NCBI GenBank assembly: GCA_033032175.1
Contig: CM065332.1
Location: 419,501-483,500, forward strand
DNA length: 64,000 bases
Direction: 5' to 3'
Origin: Saturnia japonica
Lineage: Eukaryota > Arthropoda > Insecta > Lepidoptera > Saturniidae
The notes below the pieces were generated by a model, which was given only the letters and a program-made list of their open reading frames with translations, made no database searches and had not been told where the DNA came from. Positions 56,650-64,000 of this stretch are shown here, piece by piece (the first letter of the stretch is position 1; every line of letters starts with the position of its first letter). A program made the position numbers and the translations under genes.

Positions 56650-57543
56650 GCGGTGCAAAACCAGTTTGGTCCCAAAAACCCGCGAGAGGTTAGCCTCCGA
56701 TTGTATGTGGTACGCTGTTTTTCCGTCAGATTGTTGAGCATAAAATCGCCCACGCTTTGTCCATGAGAAACGCCATTGGAGTCTACGGCATTCCTCTCAA
56801 ACCCGATGCAAAAGCTGGCGATTGGTGAGCGTCAGTCTTTCGTTCAGAAAGTTGCGTGATGACCTGGCACTTTTGGTGGGGTGGTTGACATCTTCAACTG
56901 TCAGTGTGCGACGCACGCGAGTAGCCTGCAACAGTTCGTCTCGCAGCCGACGCCGTACTAAGCGCATCATCACACGTTGCGGGTATACGGATTCACCCAC
57001 GATCCCTTCGCCCGGTGCAGTTCCCACCGGCTCCGCGAAAACGACGTCTTGTTCATCTAAACGCACGCCCATCCTGGAAGCAAGCACAGTAATCGTGTGA
57101 ACGGTACTCGCCCCCGTTTCCTACGAGAGAGAACCTATTTCCAGGTCAGATGAGAAGACCTCCTGATCCCTGTCGTTCATTTCCAGCTTAAGCTGTTTTA
57201 CCGTTCGCTCCAACTCGGCGAACTCTTCAACTCCAGGTACCTCCTTCCGATTTTCAACTGCTTCCAACCTCTTCTCAAAGTGATCCATTCTCTCCGTAAT
57301 CCCTGCGATGGAGACGCACAAGTCTGCCAACTCCTTACGAAATTCTCTAATCTCCGCCACACATTCCGCAAGCCCAGAACGAAACTCACCAATCCCCACG
57401 CTAGCCACACTCGCAACGTCGTCAGAGGCACAATTCAGAGCTTCATCCTCATAAACACTCGTAACTGGTGTAGAGCTATTGTCGCCCTTGCGTGTCGTCT
57501 TTTTATATTCTGGACATACCCATTCCTTACTAACCAGTGCCAA
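56650..57543 (-). pseudogene. ORF1 of the CR1/L2-type element
   Basis: The N-terminal segment (57543-57121) contains WVCPEYKK, a PHD/zinc-finger-like remnant missing expected cysteines, then a Glu/Arg-rich coiled coil (about residues 50-130: LAECVAEIREFRKEL, MDHFEKRLEAVENR). It ends in a TAG. The C-terminal segment (57087-56797 and on to about 56650) contains VYPQRVMMRLVRRRLRDELL, then LNERLTLTNRQLL and ANLSRVFGTK, an RNA-binding region seen in ORF1 proteins of this group. Frameshift and stop separate the halves. Confidence 0.7.
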
Positions 57544-57600
57544 CTCAATCCAACAGCTTCCTCACAAGCACTAACATTGTTACAAGCGACCTGAAGGACT

Positions 57601-58985
57601 TGGGTGTGAAACTGATATCACTTACAGAAATAAAACTGTAATTAATTTGCTATATAATAAAATAACGAGAACACGAACAGTATTTATAATACTAAAATAT
57701 TTAAATAATATTTTTAAAATTCAAATTTATATAATGAATCCACATATTTGAATGTCAAACTGCAGACTAATTTGAAATATGATTTTAATAAGTAGTTCTG
57801 GAATAAAGCATAGATGACACTATGTAATATTCAGTATGCATATATAAAATATAATAAGGAATTTTATGATCCATAGATTCGGTATAATTGAGATTTCAAA
57901 TAATCGCTGTAGTTAACACCCCATCCAAATCTCATGTGAATATTTAATTTACGCGATATTCATGAGTTCTCGGATATTGTGTTATCCGGCATGTATAATG
58001 CTTAGCGTCCTGCATGTGATCATAAGATTGAGCAGTATTTTGATATATTTTCCTTCAGCTTTTCGTCGTTTACCGTTATTGGACACTACTGAAGCTGTCA
58101 TAGAAGCAGCTAAATAAAATAGTAATCGCTGTCATGACTTATTTTGGTCAATACTATAGTAACTAAGGTAAAACGAGGCGGCAGCAACGTAATGGCAATT
58201 ATTGAGAGTAATAAAATATTTATTATGTACTCATTTAAAACATTTCAGAGCGTCAGCAATGGAGTCGAGTAATGCCTCGTTGTCGCAACGTGGCGTGCTT
58301 CTTCCTACCTTAATCGCTCTCTAGGGACCTGACTACGGACCTGGTCTTAGGCCTGCCGGTCAGCTCGAACGGAGAAAGCTTCTTTAGGGAGTAGGTAGGA
58401 GTAAACATATGTAGACGTAGGTGCAGGTCTATGTTTAAAAATTGTAAAGTTTTGAAATAAATTCGATTACTAACATAATCACTTAATTTTATTTAGTTGT
58501 CGAATAGGGCCGCGTAACAGTACTCAAAATTATATTCTTTTTAGCCCGAAGTAGCATATAATCAAAGACAGACAATGGATAAAATGTATTCATACTGCTA
58601 AGCATTAGTAAAACATATCTGCGAAACAAATAACGAGCCCGCCTGGTAGTCCCGAAACTAAACGCTTTCACCGAAAACTTTAACAGGTTCTTTGCCCGTA
58701 GGGTATCGCTTCAGGGAACAATTCGCTGATCACCAATACAAGGGATATTTCTGAATATTTAACAGGCTCATTTTCGAAACTCATACAGATTTGTGGTTCC
58801 TCGGCTTTATAACATAGAGGGTCATGACGATTTATCAACTATTATTTGGTGTTACTGTGTTATATCATAATGAAGGTAAATAAAAAAAAATAAAAATGGT
58901 ATAAATGATTGTGTGCTTTGAAACATTGGTTCAACTACATATATGTTAAGTATTTGAAAACGACGGACGTGTTATATTGTATAAT
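57601..58985. other. intergenic with an exon-like patch at 58258-58445
   Basis: AT-rich overall. 58258-58345 is GC-richer and starts just after an acceptor-like 'aaaacatttcag'. An ATG there gives 21 codons before TAG. The following 'cttaggcctgccggtcag' resembles the Jockey 5'UTR near 4480, and AATAAA occurs at about 58456. It may be a fragment of an unidentified element; no domain is seen. Confidence 0.3.
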
Positions 58986-59455
58986 AGTTATGCTCCACGG
59001 TTACACCCGTGTTAATTTTATCCGACAAACACCACGTTGTCAACGCACCCATGTAGTCTGTCATAATTGTTCTTCCCGCAAGTACAAATGATTTTAATTT
59101 TTCATTATCTCCTAAACTATGCGTCTAAAGAGAACATTTTAACTTCATAAAATTGTCTTTATGATGAAGTAACTTTTTTTCGTAAGATTTAATATGCCAT
59201 ATCTAAAAATAATGCTTATAAATCACTTTTTCAACAAATCTTTGTCACAAATTCCTTATTGTGGCTTATGTATAATAGGCATATACCATCACTGACTTTT
59301 TTTTGATATACTAAGGACCAATGTTTTCGTAGAACATTTTATTCCCGTATCATTAACGATTACGCCAGCGCACGCGGTTAAAGCAGTTCGGGAAGGCCTC
59401 GAGTTCCGACTTATGTAACAAAAGTCAATATTGAAGACTATCTGAGAGTTGTAGC
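58986..59455 (-). mobile_element. Helitron (family B), copy 3, left part
   Basis: Reverse complement of 19749-20337. Shared items are 'cataattgttcttcccgcaa', 'ttattgtggcttatgtat', 'gtatcattaacg' and 'tgagagttgtagc'. The 3' terminus near 58990 is degraded (CTCCACGGTTACACCCGTG). At 59455 the gypsy element begins; the Helitron resumes at 63883. Confidence 0.72.
59451..59455. repeat. target duplication of the gypsy element, left
   Basis: GTAGC; the other Helitron B copies have a single GTAGC here. Confidence 0.82.
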
Positions 59456-59555
59456 TGTGTGGTAGGTATATTGTCGATGGTTGACATATGTTGGCAGGTG
59501 TCATTATTTTAATAAATCAGTCAGCTTAATACCCTGTAGTTTCTCTGTTGTTCCA
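59456..59555 (+). repeat. 5' LTR of the gypsy element
   Basis: TGTGTGGTAGG to GTTGTTCCA, 100 bp. Very short for an LTR; AATAAA occurs inside (about 59512). Confidence 0.87.
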
Positions 59556-59556
59556 C

Positions 59557-59567
59557 TGGCGACGAGA
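59557..59567 (+). other. primer-binding site of the gypsy element
   Basis: TGGCGACGAGA starts one base after the LTR. The first ten bases complement the 3' end of a tRNA-Ser ending ...CTCGTCGCCA, as I recall it; complementarity does not extend further. Confidence 0.5.
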
Positions 59568-59619
59568 CGAATTTACGCGTTTATTTAAGAGTTAAAGTGC
59601 ATAAACTGTTAGAAATACA

Positions 59620-60414
59620 ATGCCGATTGGAAAATTAGAACCGTTCGAGATGAATTCTGAACAGTGGCCCGCGTATATTCGACGAGTAAAGCAATACATT
59701 TTCTTAAACGAAATCAAGACTGAATTGTGTGTTCCGTTATTAATTACTGTGGTCGGGGATTCTATGTATTCCCTGATGTGCGATCTGTGTTCCCCGGCAC
59801 ATCCTGAATCTAAAACCTTCGATGAGTTGGTGAAGCTTGTTTCAGATCATTTGGAACCACAACGTTCCGAGATCGCCGAACGTCATGTGTTTCGCTTGCG
59901 GAGACAAAATGTCGGCGAATCATTGACTGAATATTTATAAAACCTCAAGCACCTCGCAGCTACATGTAATTTTGGAACGAATTTAGAAGAGAATTTACGC
60001 GACCAATTTGTATCGGGGTTAGCAAATGAAGTGATGTGATCACGAATCTTCGCCGAAAGATCCATCAAATATAAAGAAGCGGTGGAACTGGCTCTGGCGT
60101 TGGAGGCAGCGGAGCGCCACGCCGAGGTGAGCGGTGCGACAGCGAATACCACCTCGGGCATGGCGGCTACGGGTTGCAGCGGCGCGGCGGCGGGCAATGG
60201 CCTGCACTATGCGAACATGAAACGCGGAGGCAGCGGAGCGAGCGGCTCGGGCAGGTGTGCGGGGCCGAGCAGCGCGGCGGCCGCGCCTCGCAGCGCAGCC
60301 GGGCTTGCTGAGCGCTGCTGGCGGTGCGGTAAACTGCATCAGGAAGATAGGTGCCGGTTCGCGCAGTATAACTGTGATATGTGTGGCGTGCGGGGCCATT
60401 TAAAAGTAATGTGA
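59620..60414 (+). pseudogene. gag of the gypsy element
   Basis: Structural protein that forms the particle. Start ATG 59620 (MPIGKLEPFEMNSEQW). The capsid-like region continues to LTEYL at TAA 59938-59940 and resumes downstream in the same frame, with a further TGA near 60037. A Gly/Ala/Ser-rich linker (about 60120-60310, strongly GC-rich) precedes two CCHC-type knuckles, CWRCGKLHQEDRC and CDMCGVRGH (60316-60414), the second cut by TGA 60412-60414. Confidence 0.85.
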
Positions 60415-60447
60415 AAGAAGGGGTGTGCGAGTGGCCGTCAGAATTAC

Positions 60448-63400
60448 GTGAGCGAAAACGATGACGAGCCGGATGACATCTGGAACATTCAAGTAGACGG
60501 TAAAGATGATCGTCCTTACGCTATTAGGGTACAAGTGGATGGCAATTTCATAAATTTGAAATCGATACCGGGAGCAGAATTTCAACAATTAGCCTGGATT
60601 ATTATCGACATAGTTTTAGTAATAAACGAATAAAACCTGATAATTTACAGTTATGTAGCTACGTCGGTTCAAAAATAGAGTCTCTCGGGTATATTATTGT
60701 GGATTTATTTCTAGGAGTCGTACCTGTCGCGGGATGTAAGCTACATGTTATTCAAAATGGGGGACGACCATTATTGGGAAGAGAGTGGGTGCGCGCTCTA
60801 AATATAAAAAATATATTGATAGAATTAAACGAAATTAATGATCAAATGCGTGAGCCATTATTGAGTCGACTGACCTGGGAGTTTCCTGAAGGATTTACTG
60901 ATAAGTTAGGAACTTGTAAAAAAACTATTCAATTGTATCTGAGTGACGATAGCCAGTATATGTGCGCGCTCGCACGGTACCGTTAGCGCTGCGCGACCGC
61001 GTAGAGCAGGAGCTGGCGCGGCTCGAGCGAGAGGGCACTATTTATCGAGTCGAGTCTTCCGAATATGGCACGCCAATAGTGCCCGTGATTAAAGAGTGCG
61101 GAGACATACGAATCTGTGGTGATTATAAAATAATGATTAACCCTAAACTGAGACGTTATCACTATCCTTTACCTAGGATTGAGGAACTGTTTGCTACCTT
61201 AAGTGGAGGGGAAGAGTACTCCAAAATAGACCTCAAATTTCAACAATTAATTTTAACTGATGACTCTCAGCCGTATACGGCTATCACTACACACGTCGGG
61301 ACATTCGTATATCGCCGCACGCCGATCGGATTGTCTTGCATTCCGGAAAAATTCCAAAAAATTATGGAAGATACCCTCCGAGGCAACCCCAATACTGTGG
61401 TCTTCCTTGATGACGTATGTGTGACAGGCCCTACTAGGCAAGCTCATTTAAATAACTTGCGTGCAGTATTAGAAAGATTACGTACTATGGGGTTTACAGT
61501 GAAACTCGAAAAATGTAGTTTCTTACAGAATAGTGTACAATATATAGGGTATATAATTGATAAAATGGGTCTTCATCCCGATCCTAAGAAACTGGAGGCG
61601 ATTTCTGACGCTCCGCGGCCTGGTGACACCACCCAGTTAAAAAGTTTTTTAGGAATGTTAAACTATTACGGTTAATTTATTCCCAATCTGAGTATTATAT
61701 TACACCCCCTACATGGTCTTCTTAAAAAGGGAAAGACGTGGGATTGGGACAGTCAATGTGAGCAAGCGTTTTCTATTGCAAAAAGCGCACTCTCGAGTGA
61801 TAAGGTGTTAGCACACTACGATTCGTCGCGGCCGCTTGTCTTAGCGGTAGATAGTAGCGCGTACGGGCTGGGTGCAGTGCTGGCGCACGTCTACCCGGAC
61901 GGTACTAAACGTCCTATTAGCTGTATCTCAAGGATGCTCAATCCGGCTGAAAAAAATTATAGCCAAGCGCTAGCGATTTTCTTTAGCATAACTAAACACC
62001 ACCAGTATATATATGGTCGCCGATTTATTTTACGTACTGACCACCAACCGCTAAGTTATATTTTCGGGCAAAAAGTTGGAATTCCTCAAACGGCAGCTAG
62101 CCGCTTACAGCGATGGGCCGTTCGATTAGCTGCGTATAATTTCTCAGTTAAATTCGTTAAGTAGATTGATAACGGACCCGCGGACGCCCTGTCGCGATTA
62201 CCGCTACCGTATGAGAGACAGTACACAGAAACCGTCAGTTATACCAATTTAGTCCGAGAAACAATACCAGTAGATTTTACAGAGATCGGAATAGAAACAA
62301 GATAAGCTTCTTAGTAAAATTAAGGGTTATGTAATGTTCGGTTGGCCACCGGCAACCGTTTGTAACGAGGATAAACCGTATTTTATGCGGAAAGAAGATA
62401 TTGTACTCGAGTTAGAATGTTTAATTTTTAAATACAGATTAGTAATTCCCCCAACTTTACGTAGGAGAATTTTAGAGGAGATCCACGAGGGGCACTTAGG
62501 TATAAATAAGATGAAAAATTTGTTGCGTAGCTATGTTTACTGGCCGGGCCTGGACATAGATATTGAAAAAGTATGTCAGTCTTGTGACGCTTGTCGTGCC
62601 GTGAGGGACACACCTCCACACGCAGTCTTACACCCCTGGGAGTTCCCCTTAAAACCTTGGCAACGTATTCACGTAGATTTTGCTGAATATGGGGGAAAAA
62701 AATATTTTATTGTAATCGACGCGAATTCTAAATGGATCGAAGCGTTAGAAATGAAGCGAACAGACGCAGAATCTACAATAATTGTCTTGAGATCCATATT
62801 TGCAAGATTTGGGCTACCGTTGCAAATAGTTACTGATAATGGGCCGCCATTCCTGTCTTTAGATTTTAATGAATATTGTAGAAAAAACTGCATAAAACAT
62901 GTAACGTCGGCCCCTTATCGTCCTCAAGGTAACGGGGCGGCGGAGAATGCGGTCAAGACAGTAAAGAAAGTAATTAAACGGGCCATACATGAAGGCGAAA
63001 ATGTGTCTAAAGCACTTTGTAAATTTTTATTTCAATATCGTAACGTGGAGCATGCGACAACAGGTATTTCACCAGCCATGGCGCTATTAGGGCACCGAAT
63101 ACGCGGGCGCCTCGACGCATTGTGACCGGATGTTGCCACTGTCGTGCGTAATGCACAACAGCGTCAACTAGAGTACAAAGGTGGTCAGGATCGACACATT
63201 CAGGTCGGTGACCCCGTGCTCGCACGAGGTTGAATGGAGAAAAACAGTAAATGGGTGAAAGGAAAAGTGATACAAAAAACGGGTCCGATATCATATAAAG
63301 TTAGTGTGGGCGATGGATTACAGTGGCGTAGGCATCAGGACCAAATAATTTCTTTAAAACCTACCGATAGGTATTCTCTGTCACGCAATAATTTAGGTTC

Positions 63401-63614
63401 TGTAAAGAACAACGACAATTCGTTGGAACAAGACAGAGTTGCCCATGATACACGTGAAGAAGTAGCGGGGGAAGGGTCGAATGGGAACCTTATAGAACAG
63501 CCTTTAACTCCCGTAGCACCACAACAACGCGCCGTGCGTTCTCTGACGCCTCCATCGCCGGGCGCATCAGCGCGTGCTATGCGCGCTTATAATCGAGCTA
63601 AAGTACGAAAATAA
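60448..63614 (+). pseudogene. pol of the gypsy element (PR-RT-RNaseH-IN)
   Basis: The protease region (about 60480-60640) shows SIPGAEF where an aspartic protease D-S/T-G is expected, so it looks inactive. The RT (60962-61675) is readable at length: YRVESSEYGTPIVPVIK, RICGDYKIMINP, YSKIDLKFQQ and FLDD (61402-61413), a form of the catalytic motif. A TAA follows LNYYG at 61673-61675. RNase H runs 61676-62164 (LAVDSSAYGLGAVL, LRTDHQPLSYIF), then TAG. The integrase (62334-63125) has an H-H-C-C zinc region (IHEGHLG...CQSCDAC) and D, D and E in HVDFAEYGG, VTDNGPPF and NGAAENAVK. A TGA at 63123-63125 and another at about 63230 cut the C-terminal GPY-like domain (VIQKTGPISYKV, WRRHQDQI). The protein ends at 63614. 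Confidence 0.88.
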
Positions 63615-63770
63615 GTAAAAACTAGATGGCATCCTGTACCTTTTCAGTTTATATAGTGTAATGTAAACTAATGTTAGTGTGTAATATGTATGCGTAAGTG
63701 TGTAGTCTATTAGCATGTAAGGTCTCAATTTGATGTTAAGTTAAGAACATATTTTAGTAGTATGAGATTT

Positions 63771-63782
63771 GAAGGGGGATCA
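63771..63782 (+). other. polypurine tract of the gypsy element
   Basis: GAAGGGGGATCA directly precedes the 3' LTR. Confidence 0.6.
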
Positions 63783-63882
63783 CGTGGGGTTGGTATATTG
63801 TCGATGGTTGACATATGTTGGCAGGTGTCATTATTTTAATAAATCAGTCAGCTTCCTACCCTGTAGTTTCACTGTTGTTCCA
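63783..63882 (+). repeat. 3' LTR of the gypsy element
   Basis: 100 bp aligned end to end with 59456-59555; the first base is C instead of T and five further positions differ. Confidence 0.87.
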
Positions 63883-63887
63883 GTAGC
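63883..63887. repeat. target duplication of the gypsy element, right
   Basis: GTAGC directly after the LTR end TTCCA. Confidence 0.82.
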
Positions 63888-64000
63888 CAAATCTTAGATA
63901 ACCTATACTATTCCTCCAGAGACTGGCTATCATATACAAAAAGAATTTTTGGAATTCGATTGGTAGTTCCAGAGATTAGCGTGCTTAAACAAACAAACAA
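63883..64000 (-). mobile_element. Helitron (family B), copy 3, right part (cut by window end)
   Basis: Continues the reverse complement of the Helitron: 'agataacctatactattcct', 'gactggctatcatatac', 'gtagttccagagattagcgt', 'gcttaaacaaacaaacaa'. Its 5' terminus is at or just beyond the window edge. Confidence 0.75.

Larger units (their letters stand above)
53471..57600 (-). mobile_element. CR1/L2-type non-LTR retrotransposon, decayed
   Basis: Read on the - strand: ORF1 with a zinc/PHD-like start and coiled coil (57543 to about 56650), an AT-rich gap, ORF2 with endonuclease, RT and C-terminal region (56378 to about 53760), a 3'UTR, and a TTTC-type microsatellite tail (+ strand AAAG units, 53473-53491). 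A microsatellite tail in place of poly(A) fits the CR1/L2 group. Many stops and frameshifts show age. The right boundary is approximate. Confidence 0.8.
59456..63882 (+). mobile_element. Ty3/gypsy LTR retrotransposon, full structure, coding broken
   Basis: A 4,427-bp element with 100-bp LTRs, a PBS, gag with two zinc knuckles, pol in the order PR-RT-RNaseH-IN (the gypsy order), a polypurine tract and a 5-bp duplication GTAGC (59451-59455 and 63883-63887). There is no envelope. The LTRs differ at about 6 of 100 positions, so it is clearly older than the BEL/Pao copy. Several nonsense codons and frame changes inactivate gag and pol. Confidence 0.92.

Noticed and set aside
60082..60399. - strand Ala/Arg-rich frame opposite gypsy gag
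   Set aside because: Antisense of the GC-rich gag linker; the zinc knuckles are on the + strand.

Overview
The window looks like repeat-rich, gene-poor nuclear DNA of an insect, most probably a moth or butterfly (Lepidoptera). It is AT-rich. It carries many short non-autonomous Helitrons that end in the GGGCACAGCTAG-type terminus common in Lepidoptera, several tRNA-derived SINEs, and a broad set of insect transposons. I recognise no host protein-coding exon, rRNA gene or tRNA gene. Every coding region I can identify belongs to a mobile element.

Layout, left to right. 1-4362: a Helitron, SINE fragments and unassigned DNA. 4363-10330: a nearly full-length Jockey-clade non-LTR retrotransposon on the + strand. 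It keeps an initiator/DPE promoter, ORF1 with three zinc knuckles, ORF2 with endonuclease and reverse transcriptase, and a poly(A) tail, and has three ORF-breaking changes. 12101-13699: a Tc1 (DD34E) transposon whose only visible lesion is one in-frame TAG. 14721-16343: a 5'-truncated Jockey-like insertion on the - strand with a perfect 14-bp target-site duplication. 17-33 kb: mostly Helitrons, SINE pieces, a MITE nested in a repeat, and some GC-rich islands. 33418-34706: a dead mariner (- strand) with both TIRs. 35639-39827: an internally deleted BEL/Pao LTR element with two nearly identical LTRs, a tRNA-Tyr-type primer-binding site, an integrase remnant and a broken F-like envelope gene. 41781-43083: a DD41D (rosa-type) mariner with intact transposase and matching TIRs, the best candidate for a recently active element. 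43-53 kb: Helitrons, SINEs and unassigned DNA. 53471 to about 57600: a decayed CR1/L2-type non-LTR element on the - strand ending in a TTTC-type tail. 59456-63882: a complete but broken Ty3/gypsy LTR element with a GTAGC duplication, inserted into a Helitron whose two halves flank it to the window end.

The parts act as independent selfish elements, not as a pathway. Their states differ: intact (the DD41D mariner), nearly intact (Tc1, Jockey), and decayed (mariner, CR1/L2, gypsy). Nested insertions give relative ages. The most informative observations are the intact DD41D mariner, the exactly spaced DPE promoter of the Jockey element, the BEL/Pao element that lost gag and RT but kept an envelope remnant, and several unexplained perfect hairpins and GC-rich islands. 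All identifications come from reading the sequence; no database search was run.
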